In this document: in pieces, positions 33,142-41,834 of the stretch | Numbering within the stretch: position 1 is the first letter of the stretch | How the letters are laid out: every line of letters starts with the position of its first letter | Source of the DNA: an uncultured Paracoccaceae bacterium | GTDB taxonomy: Bacteria; Pseudomonadota; Alphaproteobacteria; Rhodobacterales; Rhodobacteraceae | NCBI GenBank assembly: GCA_947503175.1 | Contig: CANNCO010000002.1 | Coordinates: 558,001-622,000 of the forward strand | Reading direction: 5' to 3' | Length of the DNA: 64,000 bases | Made by a program: the position numbers and the translations under genes | The notes under the pieces: generated by a model | Told to the model about the DNA's origin: nothing | Seen by the model: the letters and a program-made list of their open reading frames with translations, nothing else | Database searches by the model: none

Positions 33142-33638
33142 GGCGTCCTCGCGTGTTGTTTCTCTCGAATCCGACACAGCCGGTCGGCAAGCCCGTGAAA
33201 GGCCGCCCAGTCGTTCAGGACCGCCTTCGCAAAGACCTCGACCGTCGTCAGGTGACCCGCCGGACAGGACATGTCGACGTCCAGAATGGACGTACTCGGG
33301 GTTGGCCAGATTGTCGGCAGTTCATTGAAGTCGAACTCGGAAAGCGCCCGCCTCAGCGAGATGACTCGGGCCTCCGCTTGACCGAGGCGGAGTTGTGCGT
33401 AGAGCGACCCGAGGTGCACATGGGTGGAGCGGAGCGTCCTGCGATCGGCGCTTCTACTGTGTTGAAGCGAGTACGCGTCGGTCAGAAGCTGATGTGCTGG
33501 CCAATAGCGGTAATCCGAGTAATGCAGCGCCAGCGCCCGCCCGAAACGGGCCCAGCAGCCAGGGGACACGGTGAGATATGCGTGGGTCGGCCCCTCAATC
33601 TCGGGGAACCAACCCTTGCAACCCGGGCACTCCGCCAT
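33138..33638 (-). CDS. DUF5946 family protein
   Basis: The 166-residue protein begins MAECPGCKGWFPEIEGPTH, with a CxxC pair, and continues SPGCWARFGRALALHYSDY and AHQLLTDAYSLQHSRS. This is the pattern of the DUF5946 family: small proteins of unknown function with Cys and His residues that may hold a metal. There is no signal peptide. The start at 33638 matches the conserved N-terminus; a TTG two codons upstream is better spaced from GGAGG. Its stop overlaps the S66 peptidase start, so the two are co-translated. The function is not known. Confidence 0.7.
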   Translation of the reverse strand: MAECPGCKGWFPEIEGPTHAYLTVSPGCWARFGRALALHYSDYRYWPAHQLLTDAYSLQHSRSADRRTLRSTHVHLGSLYAQLRLGQAEARVISLRRALSEFDFNELPTIWPTPSTSILDVDMSCPAGHLTTVEVFAKAVLNDWAAFHGLADRLCRIREKQHARTP

Positions 33639-33766
33639 GGTCAAGCGTTCATCCTCCCTCAAGTCAGCCACTGCTGCACTTGTCGCAACCGATGACCTCC
33701 GATGGGTGCTGCGTGTCTGGTAGCGCCCTGCCTCAGACATCCGTCGTCGTGTGTAGAACACCTTCA

Positions 33767-34327
33767 TCAGATGGTCCGCGACATGTGAAAACCGGGTACG
33801 ACCGACCGCCCTCCGGAACCGACCATGACGCGCTCTTCGGTTTTCCATCCAGCGGCGCGGTAAAGCCTTTCGCCCGCAACCGTCGCCAGAAGCTGCGCCT
33901 TCCTGAACCCGGCCAGCCGTGCCGCGGCAATGGCCGTCGACAGAACAAGCGAGCCGAGGCCCCTTCGCGCGAAATCGGGATGTGTGTACATTGCACGAAT
34001 GCCGGCAGCGTCAGTCGCAGGATCCAAGAGCGGCGCTACGGACGTTTCCCCTACATTCGCACCAAAGAGTGCTGCGCGACGCGACCAGCCTCCGCTTGCC
34101 GCAATCCATCCGTTCACCGTGGCAACATAGTAGGTTCCGTCCTCGATCAGCCCGGGATCGAAAGGTGTGATCTCTCTCATCTCTGTCCGTTGCTCCGGCG
34201 TCATGAGGGGATCGAGAAGCGTCGAAATCGACAGCTCCTTCATCTCCTCAAGCGTCGGTCGGTCCTGCATGGTGGCGCGCCGAAGCTCGATAATCGGAGT
34301 GTCCAAGACTGCTTTCTGATACGCCAT
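33767..34327 (-). CDS. GNAT family N-acetyltransferase
   Basis: The 186-residue protein has the GCN5-related acetyltransferase core. IRAMYTHPDFARRGLGSLVLSTAIAAARLAGF holds the acetyl-CoA pyrophosphate loop (RRGLGS), and LLATVAGERLYRAAGWKTEER is the final GNAT block. The amino end MAYQKAVLDTPIIELRRATMQD leads into the fold. The start at 34327 follows GGAGC; the longer frame to 34507 would run antisense-like into the binding-protein gene and is rejected. It lies 58 bases downstream of the Leu/Ile/Val-type binding protein gene. The acceptor substrate is unknown. Confidence 0.85.
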   Translation of the reverse strand: MAYQKAVLDTPIIELRRATMQDRPTLEEMKELSISTLLDPLMTPEQRTEMREITPFDPGLIEDGTYYVATVNGWIAASGGWSRRAALFGANVGETSVAPLLDPATDAAGIRAMYTHPDFARRGLGSLVLSTAIAAARLAGFRKAQLLATVAGERLYRAAGWKTEERVMVGSGGRSVVPGFHMSRTI

Positions 34328-34385
34328 TTCATTTGCTCCGGCATTTGCCCCGCCGGAAGATCCGGCGAAGCGTCCGAGGTCGCGA

Positions 34386-35582
34386 CTACCAGACACGCCG
34401 GGTCTCGAAGATCGCGCCCTTGATTTCGAGTTCACGGAAGGTGCCCGACGCGTTGCCATCCACGTCGAATTCGACGTTCGAGACTCCGACATAGTCGATG
34501 TCGCCACCTTCCGAGAGGATACGCAGGCCCAAGGCCAGGTCTCCCACTTCGATGGGCGTGCCGGGTGCGTTGGCGACCCGCGCCATGTGCTCGGCGATAT
34601 CGCCTCGCTCGGCGGAGCCGGCAGATTGCATCGCCAGCGCGATCAGCGCCGCCGCGTCGTAGCTTTCGCCGCGGAACGGTCCGTTTCCGGTGATCCCCGC
34701 CGTGGCGGCCAGCGCATCGAATGCGACCGCAGCATCACCATCCGAGCCGGGAACCGAACCGAAGAACCCTTCCAGATCGTCGCCCAGATCGGCAAGCAGA
34801 GTGTCCCCGATCATGCCGTCGGGCAGGATGAAACGATCGAAGGCGCCGAGATCGAGCGCCGTCTGGATGATCTGCCGCCCGCCCTGGTCGACATAGCCGA
34901 TAACAAGCAACTCGGACGCGCCGGACGCAGCGAGGGTCGAGACTTCGGCCGCGTAGTCGGCTTTGCCGTCTTCGTGCGCGACGGAAACGGTCACCGTGCC
35001 ACCGAGAGCTTTGAAGGCCCGGGCGAAGGTGTCCGCGAGGCCCTGTCCGTAATCGTTGTTCGTATAGGTGACCGCGACCTCGTCGATGCCCCGCGCCATC
35101 GTCAGTTCGGCCAGAACTTCGCCCTGGCGCGCGTCGGACGGCGCGGTTCGGAAGAACAGCCCGCGATCATCGATCTCGCTGAGCCCGGGGCTGGTCGCCG
35201 AGGGAGACAGCGTTAGCACACCGTTTGGCACGGCGACATTGGTCACGACCGCCCCCGTCGCACCGGAACAGGCGGCTCCGAGAATGGCAGTGACGCCGTC
35301 ACCGACCAGCCGTTCCGCCGCGGCGGTCGCAGCGGCCGCATCGGCACAGGTGCTGTCGCCGCGGATCGCTTCGATCTGCCGCCCGCCCAAGAACAGGCCG
35401 GAAGCATTGATTTCCCCGAGGGCGAGGCCGGCAGAGGCAGCCATGTCGGGAGTGAGCGACTCGACCGGCCCGGTGAAGCCCATGAGAACGCCAACCTTGA
35501 TAGGGCCGCCATGCCCGTCGGCCAAGGCTGCGCCGGTCGCGAGCGACAGCGCGGTTGTTGTTGCAAGCAGGTGTTTCAGCAT
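34386..35582 (-). CDS. Branched-chain amino acid-type ABC transporter substrate-binding protein
   Basis: The 398-residue periplasmic protein has a signal peptide (MLKHLLATTTALSLATG, cleavage after ALA). It shows the LivJ-type type I binding-protein fold: KVGVLMGFTGPVESLTPDMAASAGLALGEIN at the start, CADAAAATAAAERLVGDGVTAILGAACSGAT in lobe one, and VTYTNNDYGQGLADTFARAFKALGGTV in the hinge region. Members bind amino acids, amides, urea or aromatics. No livHMGF permease or ATPase genes are adjacent, so it is an orphan that must share a transporter encoded elsewhere. It heads a minus-strand run with GNAT, DUF5946, S66 peptidase and EamA genes. Confidence 0.9.
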   Translation of the reverse strand: MLKHLLATTTALSLATGAALADGHGGPIKVGVLMGFTGPVESLTPDMAASAGLALGEINASGLFLGGRQIEAIRGDSTCADAAAATAAAERLVGDGVTAILGAACSGATGAVVTNVAVPNGVLTLSPSATSPGLSEIDDRGLFFRTAPSDARQGEVLAELTMARGIDEVAVTYTNNDYGQGLADTFARAFKALGGTVTVSVAHEDGKADYAAEVSTLAASGASELLVIGYVDQGGRQIIQTALDLGAFDRFILPDGMIGDTLLADLGDDLEGFFGSVPGSDGDAAVAFDALAATAGITGNGPFRGESYDAAALIALAMQSAGSAERGDIAEHMARVANAPGTPIEVGDLALGLRILSEGGDIDYVGVSNVEFDVDGNASGTFRELEIKGAIFETRRVW

Positions 35583-35729
35583 TTCGTTTCCGTTGCTTGG
35601 GTTTGGCGGCCAGGATGGCCAGGTTGTGAATGCAAAACTTGCGGCCGCGTTTGCCGCGACGGTGCGATAAGTGTGAGAAATCACCATCGCCAAACGCATC
35701 ACGAGGATCGGCGCATGGTGCATCCCGGA

Positions 35730-36038
35730 TCAGTTCGCCACGATCCGGCCCTGAACCGAAGGATGATAGTCGCAGATGTAATGGATGGTTCCGGCGTTGG
35801 TGATCTCGATACCCGCAACCTTCCCGGAACCAATGCGCCCGGTATCGAACGCTCCGTCCGTTGCAGTTGCCGTGTGAGCGGCCCGTCTGGTGTTTGCAAA
35901 AACCACCGTGTCACCGACAGCGACTTTGAGAACGCTTGGCTGGAAAGCCATTCCCCGAATGGTCACGCGATGCTCTTCTGCCGCGACTGGTGCGGCAAGG
36001 TTTGCGGCGACCACAAGACCGGCAATGATACACTTCAT
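35730..36038 (-). CDS. Cupredoxin (plastocyanin/amicyanin-like) periplasmic protein
   Basis: The 102-residue protein has a signal peptide (MKCIIAGLVVAANLAAP, cleavage after VAA) and a single cupredoxin domain. Type 1 copper ligands are visible as the histidine in RAAHTATAT and the Cys...His pair in HYICDYHPSVQG; the fourth ligand could be a residue near the C-terminus. GMAFQPSVLKVAVGDTVVFANT is the usual second strand pair. It would carry electrons or copper in the periplasm. AAGGAGTACTTGTC precedes the ATG. It is divergent from the winged-helix regulator gene across 170 bases. Confidence 0.85.
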   Translation of the reverse strand: MKCIIAGLVVAANLAAPVAAEEHRVTIRGMAFQPSVLKVAVGDTVVFANTRRAAHTATATDGAFDTGRIGSGKVAGIEITNAGTIHYICDYHPSVQGRIVAN

Positions 36039-36120
36039 GACAAGTACTCCTTCCGAGTTGAGCTTGCGGCACGCCGCGAGTTGGGTCTAAACGGGCGGAA
36101 GTGGTGAAGCTTGACGGGAA

Positions 36121-36138
36121 CCTGAGCGTTTCCTGAGC
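36121..36138. promoter_or_regulatory. 11-base direct repeat, candidate winged-helix regulator operator
   Basis: CCTGAGC occurs at 36121-36127 and again at 36132-36138, an 11-base period (one helical turn) in the gap between the cupredoxin and the winged-helix regulator genes. OmpR/PhoB-type domains like the one in the adjacent gene usually bind such head-to-tail repeats. Confidence 0.35.
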
Positions 36139-36208
36139 AATGCATCGCCGTTTATGATGTTTTCAGAGTTGAAACCAGATTTCGGCCTATTCCGGCCTTT
36201 GGTGCGCG

Positions 36209-38662
36209 ATGATCTATGCGTTCGAACAGTTTACGATCGATACTGATCGCTTTCAGCTTGCCGGCCCGGACGGGCTAATCGAGGCCGAGCCGCAGGCGCT
36301 CGAGTTCCTGATTCATATGATCCGGAACCGTGGGCAGATGATCACCAAGGACATGCTCCACCAGACGTTTTGGCCAGATCGCATCGTGTCAGACGCAGCG
36401 CTTTCGAACCTTGTCAGGAACGCAAGGCGCCTCGTCGGGGACTCGGGCGACGAACAGCGCATCATCGCCACGCGCCATGGCCGCGGCTTCGTGTTTCGCG
36501 CCGAGGTTCGGGAAGTGCCCGGGCCCGGGTCCGGTGGCGGGGCCGTGCGCCCCCAGTCAGGGCAGTTGAGGCCGCGCGTGGAAGGCGCGCCTGCGATAAT
36601 GGTTCTGCCGTTCGAAATCGTAGGCGACACGACCGATATCAGCGGCCTGAGCGAGGGCGTTACAGAAGAGGTCATGGCGGCCCTTGCCCGCACCCGGTGG
36701 TTCCCGCTGATCGCCCGCAACCGCGTGCGGACCTTTCTCGAACTGCCGCCCGAGACGCGCCATCCCTTCAAGGGTCTCGGCGCCGCGTATCTCATCGAGG
36801 GCGGGGTCTTTCGGGACGGCGATGATATCCGGCTGCATCTTCAGCTGACCGACACGGAACCGGCCTTGCATATTCACGTCTCGCGGCATGAGTTGTCTTA
36901 TCAGGGGTTGTTCAAACTGCTGGACGAGGTTTCGACCATCGTCTCGGCGACGGTCCAACCGGAGCTTCTGGAAGCCGAAAGGCACAAGGCCGAGGCGACC
37001 GAACCGACACAACTTACGGCATGGCAGGAGTTCGTGCTCGGTCAACACCTGATCGCGGCGCCAGACAAGGTTGCCAACCAAACGGCGCGGGCCCATTTCG
37101 AACGCGCGCTGGCGTTGGAGCCAGGTTCAGGACGAATCTATGCCGGCTTGGCGATGACCCACCTTTGGGATCACAAATACCACTGGTCCGACAGCGCAGA
37201 ACTGTCGTTGGGTGCGGCTGCACGGGATGCCGAGCGCGCGCTTGGTCTCGCCCATGACGATAGCTGGGCCTGGTCGATCCTCGCGATCTGCAAGTTAACG
37301 CTGTTGCGCTTCGAAGCTGCACTGAAAGATGCACAGCGCGCGATCAAGATCGACCCGTCATCGGCGATGGCGCACGGGTGCTACTGTTGGGTGATGGCGT
37401 ATTCCGGACGGTACGGCGAAGCACTTTTGGCATACGACCGTGCGATGGAACTGAGTCCGCACGACCGGCGTCGAGGGCTCTGGCTCACCGGGCGGGGTGT
37501 CGCGCAGTTTGGTCTCGGGGACTTCCAGGGCGCACTTGAAACCGCTCGCGAGATGATCGCGCTCAGCCCGGATCATCCGTCTGGCCACCGCATGAAATGC
37601 GCTTCGCTGGCCTGTTTGGGACAGCGCATCGAAGCACGGCGCGCGGCCGAGACGCTGATGGAGCTTCTCCCGGAGCACGATGTGGACGAAGCGATTTCGC
37701 GCCAGCCGTTTCAATCTGACCTTGGATCGGCTTATGCCGGTGCGCTCAAGACGGCCGGGTTGAAAGGCACCGGTAGGCCCGAAGCTGCGGCGGCACCGCC
37801 GCTGTCCGCGATATCTTCGGCAACGCCATACCCGATCGAATACACGACAACGAAAGATGGCGTCCGTATCGCCTGGTCTCGCATGGGCTCGGGGCCACCG
37901 CTGCTCGCCTCCGTTCGGTGGCTCGGCAATCTCGCGCTGGATCACGAAAGCCCACTGTCTCGCGATATCGTTCAGCGCCTGGCCCACAAGTTCACACTCG
38001 TGCAATTCGACCACCGCGGAATGGGACAATCCCAACGCGATATCGAGCGTCTGACCCTGAACGAGATGGCAACGGACATGGAAGCCGTGGTCGAGGCGGC
38101 GGGTCTGACACGTTTCTCGCTCTTCACCATGGCGCATGGCGGCGCCGTGGCCTTCGAGTATCTCGGGCGGAATCCCGACCGAGTCAGTCGACTGGCCCTG
38201 TTCGGGTGTTGTCTGTCGGGGTGGCGTCACCCCGAGTGGGGCGAAATCACCGAGAAGACCGAGGCTATCGTGGCGATGGCACGCCTGGGATGGGACGCGG
38301 AGGAGCCCACCTTTCGCCGACTGACCGTTCAGGCCGTTGTCCCGGATATCCCACCGGCGGACTCTGCATGGTTGGATAACTATCTTCGGCAGACGATCAA
38401 CGCGCGTATCTCCGTTCAGGTAATCGACGCCATCGCCGATTACGATTACCGAAAGACACTTGGCGGGCTAAACGCCCCCGCACTGGTTGTCCACGCCGAT
38501 GATGGCCTCGCAGTTCCCGTCGAACACGGACGCCGGGTCGCCGCGGTCATTCCACAAGCGACGTTTCTCGAAGTCGCGTCCAAGAACAACGTGCTTTCGC
38601 AAATCGATCCTGGCTGGCAGGAGACACTTGAGACGGTCATGGACTTCCTCGGCGGGGACTGA
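36209..38662 (+). CDS. Winged-helix (OmpR/CadC-type) regulator with TPR and alpha/beta-hydrolase-like domain
   Basis: The 817-residue protein has an OmpR/PhoB-type winged helix (about 1-100; FEQFTIDTDRFQLAGPDG, RIVSDAALSNLVRNARRLVGD, GRGFVFRAEV). A TolB-like adenylate-cyclase-associated region (about 125-260; IMVLPFEIVGDTTDISGLSEGVTEEV) and TPR-type repeats (about 280-510) follow. The C-terminal domain (about 535-815) has an alpha/beta hydrolase fold (VQFDHRGMGQSQRD, GGAVAFEYLGRNPDRVSRLALFG). Where related domains have a serine in GxSxGG, this one reads FTMAHGGAVAF, so the nucleophile is missing and a sensing role is likelier than catalysis. No transmembrane helix was seen. It probably controls neighbouring genes such as the cupredoxin. 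Confidence 0.82.
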   Translation: MIYAFEQFTIDTDRFQLAGPDGLIEAEPQALEFLIHMIRNRGQMITKDMLHQTFWPDRIVSDAALSNLVRNARRLVGDSGDEQRIIATRHGRGFVFRAEVREVPGPGSGGGAVRPQSGQLRPRVEGAPAIMVLPFEIVGDTTDISGLSEGVTEEVMAALARTRWFPLIARNRVRTFLELPPETRHPFKGLGAAYLIEGGVFRDGDDIRLHLQLTDTEPALHIHVSRHELSYQGLFKLLDEVSTIVSATVQPELLEAERHKAEATEPTQLTAWQEFVLGQHLIAAPDKVANQTARAHFERALALEPGSGRIYAGLAMTHLWDHKYHWSDSAELSLGAAARDAERALGLAHDDSWAWSILAICKLTLLRFEAALKDAQRAIKIDPSSAMAHGCYCWVMAYSGRYGEALLAYDRAMELSPHDRRRGLWLTGRGVAQFGLGDFQGALETAREMIALSPDHPSGHRMKCASLACLGQRIEARRAAETLMELLPEHDVDEAISRQPFQSDLGSAYAGALKTAGLKGTGRPEAAAAPPLSAISSATPYPIEYTTTKDGVRIAWSRMGSGPPLLASVRWLGNLALDHESPLSRDIVQRLAHKFTLVQFDHRGMGQSQRDIERLTLNEMATDMEAVVEAAGLTRFSLFTMAHGGAVAFEYLGRNPDRVSRLALFGCCLSGWRHPEWGEITEKTEAIVAMARLGWDAEEPTFRRLTVQAVVPDIPPADSAWLDNYLRQTINARISVQVIDAIADYDYRKTLGGLNAPALVVHADDGLAVPVEHGRRVAAVIPQATFLEVASKNNVLSQIDPGWQETLETVMDFLGGD

Positions 38663-38844
38663 TCTCTCTCGCCCTGCGGACCTTCGCGCACTACGCTGAA
38701 CAGCAGAGTTTGCCGGTATTGGCCCTGCCGTCCGAAGATAAGGGTTGCCAAGCAAAAACTGCGTCACCAACGGCGACTGAAATCACAAGAAAAAATCAGA
38801 CATGCGTGCTACGAACAACGTCGCCGAGACACCAAGGGCTCACA

Positions 38845-39483
38845 TCAAGGAGAAGCTGAAGCACGAATCTGTCTCGGCAAGTGGGCCAGGTTTGAAATCG
38901 AATAACCGCTATAGCTAGGCGGATCCTTCCCAATGAATGCGACAACCATGCCGGCCAAGTAAGCGCTCATCGCCCCGGTTCTACTGTCCTCGACGGCGAG
39001 TATGTGTACCGGGTCCAGCGCCAGGCGCTCTGCCGCAAGCGCATAGGGCGCGGGGTCTGGTTTGGGCGCGGCAACGTCGTCAAGCGAGATCGAGAACTCG
39101 AAGAGGTCGAGGAATCCCAGCGCGCCAAGGTTGGCTTCGACGATCCCCCGGCCGGAATTCGAGACTGCGACCTGCCGCAATCCCATATCGGTAAACGTTC
39201 GAACGGCCTCGATCGCCCCGGGGACCGGTTCGAGATCATGAGCCTTGGCGTGGTAGTAGCGCTCAATCTCCTCGAGCCACGCGGACATCGACATACTGCC
39301 TGCGAAACGGGGTTCGAGTTCGCGCCAGACGTCGTTGATGTTCACACCCACGAAATGGGTGTCCGGCAGATCGGTGAGATCGACACCCGCAGCCTTCGAC
39401 ACTGCGAGCAGAGCGCGAAGGTGCAAGGGTTCGCTGTCGACAAGCGTGCCGTCGATGTCCCAGGCGATCGCCGCGATGCTCAT
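38845..39483 (-). CDS. HAD family phosphatase (beta-phosphoglucomutase-like subfamily)
   Basis: The 212-residue protein is a HAD hydrolase with motif I AWDIDGTLVDSEPLH (nucleophile Asp near residue 9), motif II VAVSNSGRG, motif III lysine in AAPKPDPAPY and motif IV VEDSRTGAMSAYLAG. The helical cap between motifs I and II is of the PGMB/phosphoglycolate type. It acts in the cytoplasm on a small phosphoester or phosphosugar. Its start codon overlaps the stop of the FGGY kinase gene (ATGA), so it most likely acts on an intermediate of the same sugar pathway. Confidence 0.9.
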   Translation of the reverse strand: MSIAAIAWDIDGTLVDSEPLHLRALLAVSKAAGVDLTDLPDTHFVGVNINDVWRELEPRFAGSMSMSAWLEEIERYYHAKAHDLEPVPGAIEAVRTFTDMGLRQVAVSNSGRGIVEANLGALGFLDLFEFSISLDDVAAPKPDPAPYALAAERLALDPVHILAVEDSRTGAMSAYLAGMVVAFIGKDPPSYSGYSISNLAHLPRQIRASASP

Positions 39484-40976
39484 CGCACGTGTCGCATGGC
39501 TTCGTAGGTCGTCCGGAAGCGGTCGTAACCCCGGTCGTAGAGCGCGGCGTTCTCGGGACGGGGCTCGATCACATCTCCGTAGCTGACGAACCGGGAGACC
39601 CCATTCCAGTCATCGGTGACGCCCGCCGCGATGGCGCCGACCCAAGCCGCGCCCAGGCAGGAGCCCGGATGGCCGGTCAGCAATTGCACCTTCGCGTGCA
39701 GTACATCGGCGCAGATCTGCATCCATAGCCTCGATTTGGATCCGCCGTCGGAGGCGAAAAAACGCTGGCTGGGGTGGCCCATGTCGGTAAAGACCTCGAC
39801 ATGGTGACGGAAGGCGTAGGCGAAACCTTCAAGAAGCGCCCGCCACATGTGGCGAAGATCATGATTGAGGCTCAGCCCATCGATGGTGCCACGGGCGGAA
39901 GGGTCGTGGATGGGGGTCTTCTCTCCCAGAAAATATGGGACGATCAGGACGCCGTCCGCGCCCGGCGGCACATCGGCAGCGATCTGGTCGAGGTGCTCAT
40001 GTATGCTTAGCCCGGCGGCGTTGGCCGCCGGTTGTTCCCCGTGCGCGATCCGCTCGGCGAACCAGTTGAGCGCAGAGCCGCCAGAGGCCATGCAGCCGTT
40101 CGGCATATAGAGGTCCGGCACGAGGTGTATGTCGAGAAACATCCTCGGATCGGGACGCGCGTCGCGGGTGGCGATGAGGATGTCGGCGGCACCACCGAAT
40201 TTTAGAAGAACATCTCCCGGACGTGTCACGCCGGCCGCGAAGCCGGATGCGATGTGGTCCGCCGCCCCACCGGCCACTGGTATGCCGGCGGGCAGGCCTG
40301 TCGCCGCCGCAGCGGCTTCGGTGACGAACCCGGTCACGGCGTGGGAGGCCACAATGGGAGGAATCGTCTCCCGATGAACGTGCCCGAGCGAGATCAGGTC
40401 GGGGTCGAGTTCACCAGTCGCGAGGTCGGTGAACCCCGCCTCAAGCGCCCAGTTCCGATCCACGGACTTCACTCCGGTCAGCTTCCAATTGATGAAATCG
40501 TAGCTGCCAAAAACCGTGGCGATCTTGGCGAAGACTTCCGGCTCGTACCGCTCCAGCCAGCGAAGCTTGGCCGCGATCAACTGTTGGTTGATCCCGTTTC
40601 CGGTTTTGGCAACAAACGCAGATTCGTCGAATTCCGACGCGATTTCAGCAACCTCAGCACCATTTCTTGCATCACTTTGCTGGATCGAGCGGCGGACGAT
40701 GTTGTCTTCTGCATCAAGAGCCACGAGGGCGGGCAACATGCCCGATACGCCGACACCCTTGATGTCTTCGGGCGCAACTCCGGCCTTCGCGATCAGCTCG
40801 GGGACGATGGCCTGAACGTTGGACCACCAGTCTTCGGGATCTTCCTCGGCCCATCCCTGCTCCACGGAATACAGATCAACTGGCCGAGAGGTTTCGGCCA
40901 GCACACGATCCGGCAGGGAGATCAGGATTCCGGTCGTGGACGTCGTCCCAATGTCGAGACCCAATACGCAGTCCAT
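39480..40976 (-). CDS. FGGY family carbohydrate kinase (xylulokinase-like)
   Basis: The 498-residue kinase begins MDCVLGLDIGTTSTTGILI, the phosphate-1 motif of the ASKHA fold. It has EQGWAEEDPEDWW, GVGVSGMLPALVALD, GLPAGIPVAGGAADHIASGFAAG (adenosine site) and FFASDGGSKSRLWMQICADVLHAKV, the conserved FGGY signature 2. It phosphorylates a sugar or polyol; sequence alone does not give the substrate. The ATG at 40976 is two bases after the BtpA stop, and the far longer upstream frame is out-of-frame shadow. It sits in one operon with the BtpA/SgcQ and HAD genes. Confidence 0.9.
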   Translation of the reverse strand: MDCVLGLDIGTTSTTGILISLPDRVLAETSRPVDLYSVEQGWAEEDPEDWWSNVQAIVPELIAKAGVAPEDIKGVGVSGMLPALVALDAEDNIVRRSIQQSDARNGAEVAEIASEFDESAFVAKTGNGINQQLIAAKLRWLERYEPEVFAKIATVFGSYDFINWKLTGVKSVDRNWALEAGFTDLATGELDPDLISLGHVHRETIPPIVASHAVTGFVTEAAAAATGLPAGIPVAGGAADHIASGFAAGVTRPGDVLLKFGGAADILIATRDARPDPRMFLDIHLVPDLYMPNGCMASGGSALNWFAERIAHGEQPAANAAGLSIHEHLDQIAADVPPGADGVLIVPYFLGEKTPIHDPSARGTIDGLSLNHDLRHMWRALLEGFAYAFRHHVEVFTDMGHPSQRFFASDGGSKSRLWMQICADVLHAKVQLLTGHPGSCLGAAWVGAIAAGVTDDWNGVSRFVSYGDVIEPRPENAALYDRGYDRFRTTYEAMRHVR

Positions 40977-40978
40977 CG

Positions 40979-41782
40979 TCAACGCAGTCCGTTCACGACA
41001 TCCATGAAGCGTTTCACCCGATCGCCATCGACCGCGTTCCAGGTGTCGCCGTCGACCTTGAAATGCGTGCCGATGACACAGCCCGAGGCGACGCTCATCA
41101 CCTCGGCCACATTGTCGATGCTGACGCCGGTATTGGCGAAGACGGGCACTTGGCCCCCGATCGCATCGGCGACCAGGCGCAAGTCCGACGCATCGGCAGG
41201 CTGTCCCGTGATCGGGCCAGAGACAAGGATCGCGTCGGCGAGAGAGGAGAAAACCGCCGACTTCGCGCGAAGACCGATGGGGCGCTGATCCAGCGAATGG
41301 GCGAATTCTGCGTTGATGTTGAACAAGAGCTTGAGGTCCGCGCGGCCGAGATTGACCTTGAGCCGTGCTGGGCTTGCCGCATCGGGCGCCCAGACGCCCA
41401 TGTCGGAGGCGAAGACGCCGGTGAAGATCTCGCGTACCCAACTGGCGCCGGTGGCAACCGCGATAGCAACCGACGCGACCGGATCCCAAAGGTAATTGAC
41501 CCCGAAGGGCACCCGCAGATGCGGCTTGGCGGCCTGGACCACCGCCGTCATCGCAGCGACGCTTTCGGTGCTGGCCTCAAGCAGATAGGGGCGGTCGTTC
41601 TCGTTGCCGAACATGATACCGTCGACGCCACCGTCCTGGAGATTTTCGATATCGGCGAGAACGTCGGCGATGAGCTTGTCCATGCCACCGTCAGCATCGT
41701 AGAGCGGCGCGCCGGGCAAGGCCCCGATATGGGCCATGGCGACAACGGCCTTTTTTTTGTTTCCGAAGAAGTCGAAGACCAT
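40979..41782 (-). CDS. BtpA/SgcQ family protein
   Basis: The 267-residue protein is of the BtpA/SgcQ family, a TIM-barrel group first linked to photosystem I assembly but in heterotrophs found with sugar kinases and transporters. Signatures are AVVAMAHIGALPGAPLYDADGG, DGGVDGIMFGNENDRPYLL, VPFGVNYLWDPVASVAIA and VFANTGVSIDNVAEVMSVASGCVIGTHFKVDG. A run of eight A in the gene (encoding Lys-Lys-Lys near residue 10) is a possible slippage site but is in frame here. AAGGATC precedes ATG 41782. The reaction is unknown; context suggests an aldolase- or isomerase-like step in sugar catabolism. Confidence 0.85.
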   Translation of the reverse strand: MVFDFFGNKKKAVVAMAHIGALPGAPLYDADGGMDKLIADVLADIENLQDGGVDGIMFGNENDRPYLLEASTESVAAMTAVVQAAKPHLRVPFGVNYLWDPVASVAIAVATGASWVREIFTGVFASDMGVWAPDAASPARLKVNLGRADLKLLFNINAEFAHSLDQRPIGLRAKSAVFSSLADAILVSGPITGQPADASDLRLVADAIGGQVPVFANTGVSIDNVAEVMSVASGCVIGTHFKVDGDTWNAVDGDRVKRFMDVVNGLR

Positions 41783-41834
41783 TCTGGGATCCTTTTGTTG
41801 CCTGCCGCTTGAGAACTGAACGGGCCGGTTGGGG

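Noticed and set aside
40254-41288. Open frame of 344 codons on plus over the kinase and BtpA genes
   Set aside because: It crosses two well-supported minus-strand genes and has no domain.
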